NCBI RefSeq assembly: GCF_900289175.1 | Contig: NZ_LT985747.1 | Location: 662,006 to 726,005, forward strand | Length of the DNA stretch: 64,000 nt | Direction of reading: 5' to 3' | From: Paenibacillus faecalis | GTDB lineage: Bacteria; Bacillota; Bacilli; Paenibacillales; Paenibacillaceae | Shown here: positions 15,115 through 23,668 of the stretch, in pieces | Numbering within the stretch: position 1 is the first letter of the stretch | How the letters are laid out: each line of letters opens with the position of its first letter | Notes under the pieces: generated by a model | Database searches by the model: none | Seen by the model: the letters and a program-made list of their open reading frames with translations, nothing else | What the model was told of the DNA's origin: nothing | Program-made: the position numbers and the translations under genes

Positions 15115-16986
15115 TTAACCAGCCTCTTCCTCACCCTCGGAAAATTGACTGTTATACAGGCTCTCATAGAAGCCTCCCTGTGCCAACAGCTCGTCATGCG
15201 TACCCTGCTCGATAATATCGCCATCCTTCATCACAAAGATGAGGTCTGCATCACGAATGGTCGACAGGCGGTGAGCAATAACGAAGCTCGTGCGTCCCTT
15301 CATCAGATTAGCCATCGCTTTCTGAATCAGAATCTCGGTCCGGGTATCTACCGAGCTGGTCGCTTCATCCAAGATCAAAATTTGCGGGTTGGACAAGATC
15401 GCACGTGCGATCGTAAGAAGCTGCTTTTGACCTTGTGACACATTGCTTGCTTCTTCATTAAGCACCATATCATAACCATCAGGCAGTGTGCGGATAAAGT
15501 GATCCACCTGCGCTGCCTTGGCCGCCTCATAAACCTCTTCATCGGTAGCTTCAAGCTTGCCATAGCGGATATTTTCTCGAATTGTGTTGTTATACAACCA
15601 GGTATCCTGAAGCACCATTCCGAACATCGAGCGCAGGTCATTGCGGGTAAAGTCGCGAATATCGGTACCATCGATCAATATTGCACCCTCCTGAATATCG
15701 TAAAAACGCATCAAGAGCTTGATGATGGTCGTTTTACCAGCACCTGTAGGTCCAACGATGGCAACCTTCTGTCCAGGTTTAACACTTGCGGTAAAGTCAT
15801 TAATAACCGTCTTCTCCGGGTTATATCCGAACTTCACATTTTCAAAACGAACAGCACCTTGAATACGAGACACATTTGCCGGTTTTGTCGTATCTGCAGG
15901 TTCTTCCTCTTCGGCCAAAAATTCAAATACACGTTCAGCCGCAGCAGCCGTCTGCTGCAAGACGTTCGAGATGTTTGCCACCTGGGCAATCGGCTGTGTA
16001 AATTGACGCATATACTGGATGAATGCCTGAATATCACCGACAGCGATTCGGCCATTAACGGCCAAATATCCACCCAAGATACAGATCGCTACATATCCAA
16101 GGTTCCCAATAAAGTTCATGATCGGCATCATCATACCGGAAAGAAATTGAGATTTCCACGTCGCATCGTGAAGCTTCTCATTGTGCTCGTCAAATTTCTT
16201 CAGCGACTCTTCCTCACCGTTGAATGCCTTCATAACCGTATGGCTGCTGTACATTTCTTCGATATGGCCATTGACATGTCCGATAGATTCCTGCTGGGAA
16301 ACGAAGTGCTTCTGTGACTTCTTCACTACCAGCATGATGAATATAAAGGACAACGGCAGTACGCAGAGCGCGACTAACGTCATTTGCCAGCTGATCGTAA
16401 ACATCATGACCATAATCCCGATAATGCTAGTTACTGAAGTAATGATCTGCGTCAAGCTTTGGTTCAAGCTGTTGCTGATCGCATCCACATCATTCGTAAT
16501 ATGAGACAGCACTTCGCCGTAATTTTTCTTGTCAAAATATTTCAGCGGCAGCTTGTGAATCTTCTCCGAAATATCACGTCTCAAATTATAAGTGACCTTC
16601 ATCGAGACGTTAGACATAATATGCCCCTGTATATAAGCGAACAATGCGCTGATGAGATAGAGAATGATCAGGATGATGATAATCCGACCGATAAAGTTAA
16701 AGTCTATACCTTCTCCTGTACCTGTGATCATATCCATGACGCCTTCGAACACTTTGGTCGTTGCTTCACCGAGTATTTTAGGACCCAAAATATTAAATAT
16801 CGTTGATCCAATGGCAAAAAGAATAACAAAAGTGACTGCCGTCTTATACTTGCCCAAGTAGGCGACCAGTTTCTTGAAAGTTCCTTTAAAATCCTTCGCC
16901 TTCTCACCCGGCATCATCATCCCGTGGCCGCCGCCCATAGGCTCTTTGTTCTTCGTATTTTTAAATTTGGAGGTTTTCTCACTCAT
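15115..16986 (-). CDS. Heterodimeric ABC exporter, catalytically complete half (fused TMD-NBD)
   Basis: 623 residues with six membrane segments (about 30-330) and a C-terminal ATPase. Walker A GPTGAGKTT, Walker B ILILDEATSSVD with the catalytic Glu, and H-loop FVIAHRLSTI are canonical, but the signature is VSQGQ instead of LSGGQ. That is the expected pattern for the partner of an asymmetric exporter: its Walker motifs join the partner's intact VSGGQ to make the working site. The N-terminal tail has a Met/Gly/His stretch (GGGHGMMMPG, residues 18-27) of unknown role. The ATG shares one base with the stop of the upstream exporter gene (TAATG). The substrate is unknown; LmrCD- and YfiBC-like pairs export drugs or lipids. 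Confidence 0.9.
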   Translation of the reverse strand: MSEKTSKFKNTKNKEPMGGGHGMMMPGEKAKDFKGTFKKLVAYLGKYKTAVTFVILFAIGSTIFNILGPKILGEATTKVFEGVMDMITGTGEGIDFNFIGRIIIILIILYLISALFAYIQGHIMSNVSMKVTYNLRRDISEKIHKLPLKYFDKKNYGEVLSHITNDVDAISNSLNQSLTQIITSVTSIIGIMVMMFTISWQMTLVALCVLPLSFIFIMLVVKKSQKHFVSQQESIGHVNGHIEEMYSSHTVMKAFNGEEESLKKFDEHNEKLHDATWKSQFLSGMMMPIMNFIGNLGYVAICILGGYLAVNGRIAVGDIQAFIQYMRQFTQPIAQVANISNVLQQTAAAAERVFEFLAEEEEPADTTKPANVSRIQGAVRFENVKFGYNPEKTVINDFTASVKPGQKVAIVGPTGAGKTTIIKLLMRFYDIQEGAILIDGTDIRDFTRNDLRSMFGMVLQDTWLYNNTIRENIRYGKLEATDEEVYEAAKAAQVDHFIRTLPDGYDMVLNEEASNVSQGQKQLLTIARAILSNPQILILDEATSSVDTRTEILIQKAMANLMKGRTSFVIAHRLSTIRDADLIFVMKDGDIIEQGTHDELLAQGGFYESLYNSQFSEGEEEAG

Positions 16987-19205
16987 TACAATTCCTCCTT
17001 CGAAAGCTGGGATGAAGCAATTTCAAGGTAGGTCGGACAGTTCTGAAGCAGTTCTTCATGCGTACCAATTCCGACGATTTTACCTTCATCCAGTACAATG
17101 ATTTGTTCCGCGTGACGAATCGTGCTTACACGCTGAGCTACGATAAGAACAGTGCTATCTTCCGTATATTTCTTCAAGGCTTTTCTAAGAGCGGTATCCG
17201 TCTTATAGTCAAGCGCAGAGAAACTGTCGTCAAAAATATAGATCGGCGCCTTCTTCACAAGCGCGCGTGCGATCGATAGACGCTGCTTCTGACCACCGGA
17301 CACATTGGCCCCGCCTTCCGAAATCGTCTTCTCAAATCCGTCCTCATCTTTGAGAATAAAGTCTGTTGCTTGAGCAATTTCCGCAGCGAGCTTCACTTCC
17401 TCATCGGAAGCTTCTTTTTTACCGTAGCGAAGATTGCTTGCAATCGTACCTGACATCAGAACACCCTTCTGAGGTACATAGCCAATCTGTTCATGAAGAT
17501 CATGTTGTGTTACCTCTTTTACATTCACACCACTTACGAAAATTTCACCTGACGTTGCATCATAGAATCGAGGAATCAAGTTTATAAGTGTAGACTTTCC
17601 TGAGCCTGTGGAGCCTATGAATGCCGTGGTTTCACCAGGTTTAGCTGTAAATGTAATATCCGTCAGCACATTTTCAGGCGCATCCTGATAGTGGAAGCTG
17701 ACATTACGGAACTCAACCACACCTTTTTTGTCGGACTTGAATGGCTTCGCCTGAGCAGGATCTTCAACAGAAGGTTTGGTTGAGAGCACTTCTACAATAC
17801 GCTGTGCAGACACCGAAGCTCTCGGCACCATAATAAACATCATCGAAATCATCAAGAAGGACATGATAATTTGCATTGCATATTGCATAAACGCCATCAT
17901 ATCGCCAACTTGCATCGCGGATGCCGCGATCTGGTTGGCACCGACCCATACGATCAGCAGGGTAATCAAGTTCATAATCAGCATCATCGCTGGCATCATA
18001 AACACCATCACGCGGCTAATGAACAAATATGTTTTGGTCAAATCCTGGTTTGCATGATCAAAACGCTTCTTCTCAAAATCCTGTGTGCTGAAAGCACGTA
18101 CGACCATAAGACCACTTAAATTTTCTCTAGAGACAAGGTTCAATTTATCAATGAGCTTCTGGACGAGCTTGAATTTCGGCATCGCAACATAGAAAACAGT
18201 CCCGATTAGTATGATCAAGAGAAGGACTGCCAAACCGATAATCCACGTCATGGAGCTATTTTCCTTGAGCACCATAATAACGCCGCCAATCCCCAGGATT
18301 GGTGCGTAGAACAAGATCCGAATCCCCATAATAATAAGCATCTGAATCTGGGTAATATCGTTCGTCGTACGGGTGATCAGCGACGAGGTGGAAAACTTGT
18401 CAAACTCATTGTGAGAAAAGCTTTCAATTTTGCCGAACACATCACGACGAAGCTTCTTGGCTACTCCGGCTGCAATAATGGCTGACAGATAACCGACACC
18501 CACTGTAGCAGCTGCTCCGCCTAAAGCGATTAGAAGCATGAAGAGTCCGGTCTTGAGAATATACATGCTTTGAATCTTGCCTGTATCCAATCCCAGCTCA
18601 CCGTACATCAGCTTGACGAAAGCTGTTCCTGTCTGAATCTGCATAGACGGGTCCATCTTGTTCGCAGCTGTGATGGCTTCATCCAGTTTCTCAGCCGGAA
18701 GCTGCTGGAGCATCGGAATCATGGCATACAGCTGATCGTAATCGATCTTGGTCATGTCCATCTCTTGGGCAGGTGCTGCCTGATCACCAGAGACTTCAGC
18801 CAACTGCTTCGAGACTTGAATGAAAGTGGATGCCGCTCTGCCAAAGATCGGATTTAATGTATCGATCGTACTGCTATCTGAATCCTCTAAGATATATACA
18901 TTTCGACTTTCCAAAAGGGGATACTTATCGATATACTCTTCATCCCCTGCATGAACAAGCGTATAATGTTTCTCTACAACTGCCCTATCCTGTTCCTCCA
19001 TCAAGGAGGTCATCAGTGTGAAGCCTTCCTCGCTAATCGCCTCAGGTACGGCATTTTCAATACCGCCTTGCTGAATACCCGTGTTTACAATGTTGGACAT
19101 GTAATTCGGCAAATTCAAGTCTGCCAACGCCTGCCCAAACAGCAGCGCAATCGCTACTATAAGCGACACGGTGAAAGGCTTCAAATATTTTACAAGTTTA
19201 ACCAT
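16986..19205 (-). CDS. Heterodimeric ABC exporter, half with degenerate ATPase site and large extracellular insert
   Basis: 739 residues. After the first membrane helix (about 12-30) there is a hydrophilic insert of about 160 residues (45-205) before the next helix, so it should form an extracellular domain; ordinary half-exporters have only a short loop here. The ATPase has Walker A GSTGSGKST and an intact VSGGQ signature, but Walker B is IYIFDDSFSALD (Asp in place of the catalytic Glu) and the H-loop is IVAQRVST (Gln for His). Both changes mark the degenerate site of heterodimeric exporters. It is the first exporter gene after the MarR gene, 70 bp downstream, and is translationally coupled to the second half. 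Confidence 0.9.
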   Translation of the reverse strand: MVKLVKYLKPFTVSLIVAIALLFGQALADLNLPNYMSNIVNTGIQQGGIENAVPEAISEEGFTLMTSLMEEQDRAVVEKHYTLVHAGDEEYIDKYPLLESRNVYILEDSDSSTIDTLNPIFGRAASTFIQVSKQLAEVSGDQAAPAQEMDMTKIDYDQLYAMIPMLQQLPAEKLDEAITAANKMDPSMQIQTGTAFVKLMYGELGLDTGKIQSMYILKTGLFMLLIALGGAAATVGVGYLSAIIAAGVAKKLRRDVFGKIESFSHNEFDKFSTSSLITRTTNDITQIQMLIIMGIRILFYAPILGIGGVIMVLKENSSMTWIIGLAVLLLIILIGTVFYVAMPKFKLVQKLIDKLNLVSRENLSGLMVVRAFSTQDFEKKRFDHANQDLTKTYLFISRVMVFMMPAMMLIMNLITLLIVWVGANQIAASAMQVGDMMAFMQYAMQIIMSFLMISMMFIMVPRASVSAQRIVEVLSTKPSVEDPAQAKPFKSDKKGVVEFRNVSFHYQDAPENVLTDITFTAKPGETTAFIGSTGSGKSTLINLIPRFYDATSGEIFVSGVNVKEVTQHDLHEQIGYVPQKGVLMSGTIASNLRYGKKEASDEEVKLAAEIAQATDFILKDEDGFEKTISEGGANVSGGQKQRLSIARALVKKAPIYIFDDSFSALDYKTDTALRKALKKYTEDSTVLIVAQRVSTIRHAEQIIVLDEGKIVGIGTHEELLQNCPTYLEIASSQLSKEEL

Positions 19206-19275
19206 GACATGATCCTTTCTAATCTTTAACTAAAATCTTGTTGAAAACATAAAAGTGCATGTTAAATGAGCAGGA

Positions 19276-19758
19276 TCAGGATTCACGTTTCCTGATATCA
19301 CCAATAATTTCGTAAAGGCGATTGCACAGAGCAATTAAATGTTCTGTTTCATCATGTCCTAGCCGGTTTACAATTTCATCGGTAAAAGATAAAAAAGCTT
19401 TTTTAGCTTTTTGTAATTCGGCTTCTCCATTTTCATCAAGTGCGATATATACAACTCGCCGGTCACTCTTACTAGTGACACGCTTCACAAAGCCTTTCTG
19501 CTCTAAACCGTTGATCATTTGTGAAACGGACGGCTTCGTAATGTGTAAAATTTCGCTTAATTCGGATACTTTAATGCCGGGTGGTGCATCCTGTCCCAGT
19601 TCACCGGAGTGATTACCATTGATTCGACAATTGATAATTTCCAATACGTAAAATTCACGCTGGGGCAAAATATCATCAAACTTATGCTTCGATGCTACAC
19701 GTTGTATTTTGGCCATAGCCTCAATCAATCGTTTACCTTGACTGCCCTCCCGATCCAT
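19276..19758 (-). CDS. MarR-family transcriptional regulator
   Basis: 160-residue winged-helix regulator, likely repressing its own operon and the ABC exporter downstream. The recognition region reads KVSELSEILHITKPSVSQMINGLEQKGFVKRVTSKSDRRVVYIAL (about 80-125), with the DxR wing of the family. I chose ATG 19758, 5 nt after GGAGGG; the upstream Met at 19776 would place that site inside the gene. Order MarR, exporter half 1, exporter half 2 on one strand suggests an inducible efflux operon in which the ligand that releases MarR is also exported, as in many MarR systems (inference). Confidence 0.9.
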   Translation of the reverse strand: MDREGSQGKRLIEAMAKIQRVASKHKFDDILPQREFYVLEIINCRINGNHSGELGQDAPPGIKVSELSEILHITKPSVSQMINGLEQKGFVKRVTSKSDRRVVYIALDENGEAELQKAKKAFLSFTDEIVNRLGHDETEHLIALCNRLYEIIGDIRKRES

Positions 19759-19810
19759 GCTATCCCTCCATTCCATGGGTATTATTTTCGGATTTCAACA
19801 ATTAAACAAC

Positions 19811-19838
19811 CTAATTAGTTAGATTGGCTATTAGTTAG
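19811..19838 (-). promoter_or_regulatory. Candidate MarR operator
   Basis: TTAGTTAG occurs at 19815-19822 and again at 19831-19838, 16 bp apart (about 1.5 helical turns), and CTAATTAG at 19811-19818 is palindromic. The cluster lies 53-80 bp upstream of the MarR start, where an autoregulatory operator is expected. Confidence 0.5.
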
Positions 19839-19951
19839 TTTACCTAAATAAATGTCGAGAGTAAATACCTGTTTCGCAATTTTTTTGATGGTAATTATTA
19901 ACTTTTGCAAATCGATTAAAACTTTTCTAATATTTTCAAAAACAAAATAAA

Positions 19952-19977
19952 AAAACACCGGAAATGCCCGATGTTTT
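19952..19977 (-). terminator. Terminator of the MerR-like/unknown gene pair
   Basis: On the minus strand AAAACATCGGG pairs with CCGGTGTTTT, followed by TTTATTTT. It lies 85 bp downstream of the MerR-like gene stop. Confidence 0.8.
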
Positions 19978-20061
19978 CATGGATTTAGCATGAAAAGAAA
20001 CCTGGGAGCAACAGCGACTGGAAGAATAATCAAAAATTCGTAGAAGCTATCGCATTGGTTC

Positions 20062-20334
20062 TTACTTTTCTGCTTTGTTGATGCCAAGAGTTTCTTTAAT
20101 TTGCGGTATCGATAACCCGCGAGTTTTCAGTTCTTTAATATAATGAATACGTTCAACGGTTTTTACTCTTTTATATCTGCGTGTCAAATTCTCTTCCGCC
20201 TGTTCAAAAGGCAGCATACCTTCTTCTGTGTAATATTTCAAAGTACTGTAGCGAGTATTCGTGATTCGAACTAATTCCCCTATAGTAACTAACTCAGAGG
20301 CTAAGATCGCCTCCATAGAACGCTGTCTGGACAT
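20062..20334 (-). CDS. Small MerR-type helix-turn-helix protein
   Basis: 90 residues forming little more than a MerR winged-helix domain: LVTIGELVRITNTRYSTLKYYTEEGMLPF (about 15-43) is the HTH with wing, and RRYKRVKTVERIHYIKELKTRGLSIPQIKETLGI (about 52-85) the second HTH-like part. It lacks the long dimerisation helix and effector domain of full MerR proteins, so any sensing would have to come from a partner. The gene lies 14 bp downstream of the 330-residue unknown gene and is surely co-transcribed with it, which makes that protein the best candidate partner. Confidence 0.8.
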   Translation of the reverse strand: MSRQRSMEAILASELVTIGELVRITNTRYSTLKYYTEEGMLPFEQAEENLTRRYKRVKTVERIHYIKELKTRGLSIPQIKETLGINKAEK

Positions 20335-20348
20335 GTTTACTTGCTCCT

Positions 20349-21341
20349 TTAAACGGGAAGCCTCGGCACAAGACGTACACCTTGAATCGGTATTTGTTTA
20401 TGAACCACATGCGGTACCGCTTCGTAAACCAAGTTATCAATTTTGATTGTCGGGATTGTCCCCTTCTCCAAGACGTTAACCTCATGACCATAGGACTCCA
20501 ACCGCTGAACTACATCATTCAGTCTTTGACTGGAGTTGGAAAACCAGGCTTCCGTTTCAATAAATACGGCTTTCGAACGCTCAAGCATGGGAAAAAAGAA
20601 GTTTATACTGGTGCCGACAGTAGTCTTCGCAAACCTTGACTTCATTTGAAGGTATTGTTTGATCCCGATTTCAACTCCGTGACGAATATGAATTGGAAAC
20701 AATTCTTGAGCTAGTAACGTATTGTGAAACAAATCATTCATCCTGGTATTAACCTTGGCTAATTCATTTTGCGAGAAAAAATCATGCATACATCCACTTT
20801 CGCGAAGAAGCCATATCATACAAATAACATCATCGGTAACCGATCCCTCTTCCAATATTTCTGCTCGAACGCTCTCGGAGATTCTGGAGTATTCCTCTAT
20901 ATTACTGCGATAATCTTTAACGGCAACCCCCGCAGAAACGTAATAAAGATCGCTCCCCAACAAACTAGGGATTTCCTCAAGCATCCCCATTTCCTTTAGG
21001 GAATCCGTTATTGTAAGCTCAAAGCTTTTTAATTTTTTCTTGGACAGGCTAGAGGCCTTTTTCAGCCACCATTTCAGATCACCATTTGCTTCCGCTTGTT
21101 TGTTAAAGAAGACTTTCAAAATCATTTCCTGATAAGGCATTATGTCAGCTTGATTCAATACATCACTATGCAATGTTAGCCGATTCCCCGTTTTTTCAAA
21201 AGCGTTATCCAGATAAGCGTCCAAAATCACGGCTGCAGCCATGCAGCGAACAGACACTTTCTTCACATTAGTCATGTAAAGACTGCTTTGTGCATTCAAG
21301 CCAATGATCGAAAAACGTTGTGCTAAATTTAGGTCAGTCAC
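20349..21341 (-). CDS. Unknown protein, faintly GPP34-like, paired with a MerR-type HTH
   Basis: 330 residues, no signal peptide and no clear membrane segment. I do not recognise it with certainty. The N-terminal pattern (NLAQRFSIIGLNAQSSLYM, then VRCMAAAVILDAYLDNAF) and DLKWWLKKAS recall bacterial GPP34 (Golgi phosphoprotein 3-like) domains, a family of phosphoinositide-type membrane binders with unknown bacterial roles; the likeness is weak. The C-terminal third (LERSKAVFIETEAWFSNSSQ onward) seems a separate alpha/beta region. I chose GTG 21341, 5 nt after AGGGGTGG; GTG 21350 is in frame upstream. Transcribed with the small MerR-type gene and preceded by a perfect 16-bp palindrome. Confidence 0.6.
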   Translation of the reverse strand: MTDLNLAQRFSIIGLNAQSSLYMTNVKKVSVRCMAAAVILDAYLDNAFEKTGNRLTLHSDVLNQADIMPYQEMILKVFFNKQAEANGDLKWWLKKASSLSKKKLKSFELTITDSLKEMGMLEEIPSLLGSDLYYVSAGVAVKDYRSNIEEYSRISESVRAEILEEGSVTDDVICMIWLLRESGCMHDFFSQNELAKVNTRMNDLFHNTLLAQELFPIHIRHGVEIGIKQYLQMKSRFAKTTVGTSINFFFPMLERSKAVFIETEAWFSNSSQRLNDVVQRLESYGHEVNVLEKGTIPTIKIDNLVYEAVPHVVHKQIPIQGVRLVPRLPV

Positions 21342-21357
21342 GATAACCACCCCTATT

Positions 21358-21373
21358 CATGATTTAAATCATG
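21358..21373 (-). promoter_or_regulatory. Perfect 16-bp palindrome, candidate operator
   Basis: CATGATTTAAATCATG is a perfect inverted repeat directly upstream of the ribosome binding site of the unknown gene. On the minus strand a possible promoter (TTGAAA near 21408, 17 bp, TAAACA near 21380) lies just before it, so a bound regulator would block elongation or initiation. The co-encoded MerR-type HTH protein is the obvious candidate. Confidence 0.5.
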
Positions 21374-21538
21374 CGGCTGATGTTTACTCTTAGATGGTAT
21401 TATTTTCAATTTACTTACTACTTACTACTTATGATTTATTATATCGATCATTAACAATATTGGTCAAGGAAATTGGTAACTATAGGTGTGTTAATTTTTT
21501 GGAGAATAACAAGCTGCTGCTTAACAGATATCCGTTGT

Positions 21539-21566
21539 ATAAAAAAACACGCCATAGTCGGCGTGT
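21539..21566 (-). terminator. Terminator downstream of the regulator remnant
   Basis: On the minus strand ACACGCC (21566-21560) pairs with GGCGTGT (21553-21547), followed by a run of seven T. It survives next to a decayed gene. Confidence 0.75.
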
Positions 21567-21574
21567 CTAACTTA

Positions 21575-21773
21575 TTACGATTTAGGTTTAATGGCATAAA
21601 CGCATTTATGATCCCCTTTAGACTTGCATTCGAGCCGCTCTAAATCAGCATTGAGCAATCTTTGGAATAAAGACAGCTCAGCAGCAAGCTTCGGTATAGC
21701 TCATAGCGATGTCTTGAATCGGGCAATTGTATTCTGTCAGCAAATAATACTCAGTCTCGTCTGATTTAACCAC
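21575..21773 (-). pseudogene. Frameshifted C-terminal remnant of a Cys-rich winged-helix regulator (SufR-like)
   Basis: Not one open frame. Minus-strand codons 21770 to about 21690 read VKSDETEYYLLTEYNCPIQD then IAMSYTEAC. After a shift of one base the frame resumes with AELSLFQRLLNADLERLECK then SKGDHKCVYAIKPKS and a stop at 21575. Together they match the C-terminal Cys-containing domain of SufR/IscR-like winged-helix regulators (NCPxxxxA, C-x-A-E-x-x-x-F, G-D-x-x-C). An in-frame TAA precedes the first segment and no HTH part is present, so the 5' half is gone. The Cys positions suggest the ancestor bound an Fe-S cluster. Confidence 0.65.
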
Positions 21774-21809
21774 TTAACCCAGAATCTCTAATTACGCATC
21801 CCAGGTTCC

Positions 21810-22289
21810 CTATCTCCTAGTGTAAAATTGATGGTGGAGTTCTCGAACCTCTTCTGCAAGCTCTGATACAGGGCCGTCAATAATCGTATCACGAATTACG
21901 TCTTGGATCGGAAGATTGCGAACGCGCGACGCAGCAACCCCCATTTCTTTCAGCCATTGTGCCAATTGTTCAGAGGAACTGGCGTAAACAATCCGGCCTA
22001 AGCCAACCCAGCCATGGGCTGCAGCGCACATTGGACAATGTTCTCCCGAAGTATAGACAGTTGCTTTGCTTCGTTCTTCCAATGTCATGTTTGAAGCTGC
22101 CCAACGCGCCAACGCAAACTCCGGATGCTGGGTATGGTCGCCTCCTGCAACATGGTTGCGGTCTTCTGCAAGCACGTCCCCGTTGGATGAGACAAGCACT
22201 GAACCGAATGGTTCATCGCCTGCCTCCAAAGCATTCTTTGCAAGTTCAATACAGCGTCTCAAATGCTTTAGATCGGTTTCATTAATCAT
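21810..22289 (-). CDS. CMP/dCMP-deaminase-fold zinc deaminase, probably nucleoside/guanine type
   Basis: 159-residue cytosolic deaminase. The zinc site is intact: His55 and catalytic Glu57 in HTQHPEFALA, Cys85 and Cys88 in GEHCPMCAAA. EPFGSVLVSSNGDVLAEDRN near residue 26 is typical of guanine deaminase and tRNA-adenosine deaminase relatives. The substrate cannot be fixed: the His-Pro-Glu version and length favour a nucleobase or nucleoside deaminase over TadA. AGGAGG lies upstream of the ATG. It is flanked by a decayed regulator and a beta-lactamase-like gene and seems to be a single-gene unit. Confidence 0.87.
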   Translation of the reverse strand: MINETDLKHLRRCIELAKNALEAGDEPFGSVLVSSNGDVLAEDRNHVAGGDHTQHPEFALARWAASNMTLEERSKATVYTSGEHCPMCAAAHGWVGLGRIVYASSSEQLAQWLKEMGVAASRVRNLPIQDVIRDTIIDGPVSELAEEVRELHHQFYTRR

Positions 22290-22548
22290 AGTAAACCTCC
22301 TATTTGGCAGCAGACATCATCCTCAACATTCTGCCTCTTGCCCCTAATTTAGTTCTTTGATGTAATAAATCATTTTTATCAAAAATATCTAGATGAAAAT
22401 ATAGATACTATACATAAATTTATCATATATAAAGAAAAAATGACCAATACTCCAAAGCTTATTTCAACGGCTCCGAAAAAGCGCCGTAAATCCGCATCGA
22501 TCACCCATTCGCATCCATCAGTTCACGATAGATCTTCCCGTACATAAT
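22290..22548. other. Intergenic stretch without recognised elements
   Basis: Between the deaminase and the beta-lactamase-like gene I see only the deaminase 5' region (ribosome binding site and presumably a promoter) and AT-rich sequence. No reading frame with a plausible start signal was found. Confidence 0.5.
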
Positions 22549-22585
22549 AAAGAGCATGTTTTGACTAACTCAAGATATGCTCTTT
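22549..22585 (-). terminator. Terminator of the beta-lactamase-like gene
   Basis: AAAGAGCAT (22549-22557) pairs with ATGCTCTTT (22577-22585). The stem lies 18 bp past the stop of the serine hydrolase gene. Confidence 0.7.
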
Positions 22586-22602
22586 CTAGTGCCCAGGATA
22601 CA

Positions 22603-23637
22603 TTAATGCTTCATCATTTTAATGAGCTTCATCATCATGCCCACAGCAACGGAATGACCGGTAAACTGATTGATCGTGCCCGTAAAGTACAGATCGGTAT
22701 CTTCGTGATAAAAAGCAAACGCCCCGGATTGCCCCCAATGCCCGATCAACCCTTTTTTCAAATTAAAAAGAGTGGTGGGCTGTCTCGAAATCCCGATTCC
22801 ATAATAAAAGAGTCCAGGTCCGAATAACAGATTCCAATGGGAGGTCAATTCAGCGAGATCTTTTTTAGGAAACAGCCGTCCGTTAAAAAAAGCTTTTAAG
22901 AAAACCATCGACTCCTGTGCGGTTGAAACAATGCCTCCCTCCGAATCGATCGAGGACATGTAAAGCGGAACGTGCAGCTGCCGTTTCTTATAAAATATCT
23001 GGATTGGGCGTTTGTCGCTCACATCTTCAAACAAATATGTACTCGCCAACTGCAATTCATCAAAAATATAAGCTTTAAACACGGCTTGGATGCTCTGACC
23101 GGTAATACTCTCAATAATCTTTCCAAGCAGCCGAAAATTCGGGTCCGAATATTGTGCTTTCCCTTTCTGACCCGGTTTGAATTTGGGCTTTTTCCTCTTG
23201 ATTGCTTCCAACGTTTTTTCAAAGGACCACGCCTGATCCTTTCCGTCCACCAACTCCGAGACGAGTTCAGACGTAAAATAATCGGGAATGCCCGAAGTGT
23301 TAGACAACAGATGCTTAATGGTAATCTCATGGCTATAATCAACCCCATCCAGCACATGAATTCCGTTTAAAATTTCTTGCGATAGGTATTTAGAGATTTT
23401 ATCCTCCACACGCAGCTTCTGCTGAGAGCGCAATTTCAACAAAATCGCTGTGACGTACAACTTTGTTACGCTGGCAATGAAATATGGAGTATCGAATGAA
23501 AGGTTCCCTGCTCCGCTGACGAGCGAAAGCGATCCATCCCCCTTTTCCACGCACATTACAGCACCAAAAATATTTTTCTTTCCCGTGACTTGAACCACCA
23601 GATCATCCAACAGCGACTGAGTTATGTTATCGTTCAT
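22603..23637 (-). CDS. Beta-lactamase-fold (class C / AmpC-like) serine hydrolase
   Basis: 344 residues, no signal peptide, hence cytosolic. The nucleophile motif SxxK is S56-V-T-K59; AQYSDPNFRLLG stands for the YxN motif (Tyr present, Asn replaced by Asp at the usual spot) and GHWGQSG for the HxG/KTG motif. Such stand-alone proteins act as esterases, peptidases or D-aminopeptidases; a role in antibiotic resistance is unlikely without export. It lies 31 bp downstream of a headless TetR remnant, which may once have regulated it. The variant YSD motif could alter activity. Confidence 0.87.
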   Translation of the reverse strand: MNDNITQSLLDDLVVQVTGKKNIFGAVMCVEKGDGSLSLVSGAGNLSFDTPYFIASVTKLYVTAILLKLRSQQKLRVEDKISKYLSQEILNGIHVLDGVDYSHEITIKHLLSNTSGIPDYFTSELVSELVDGKDQAWSFEKTLEAIKRKKPKFKPGQKGKAQYSDPNFRLLGKIIESITGQSIQAVFKAYIFDELQLASTYLFEDVSDKRPIQIFYKKRQLHVPLYMSSIDSEGGIVSTAQESMVFLKAFFNGRLFPKKDLAELTSHWNLLFGPGLFYYGIGISRQPTTLFNLKKGLIGHWGQSGAFAFYHEDTDLYFTGTINQFTGHSVAVGMMMKLIKMMKH

Positions 23638-23668
23638 TGCGCCCTAACACTCCCCTTCCCGACTTCTT

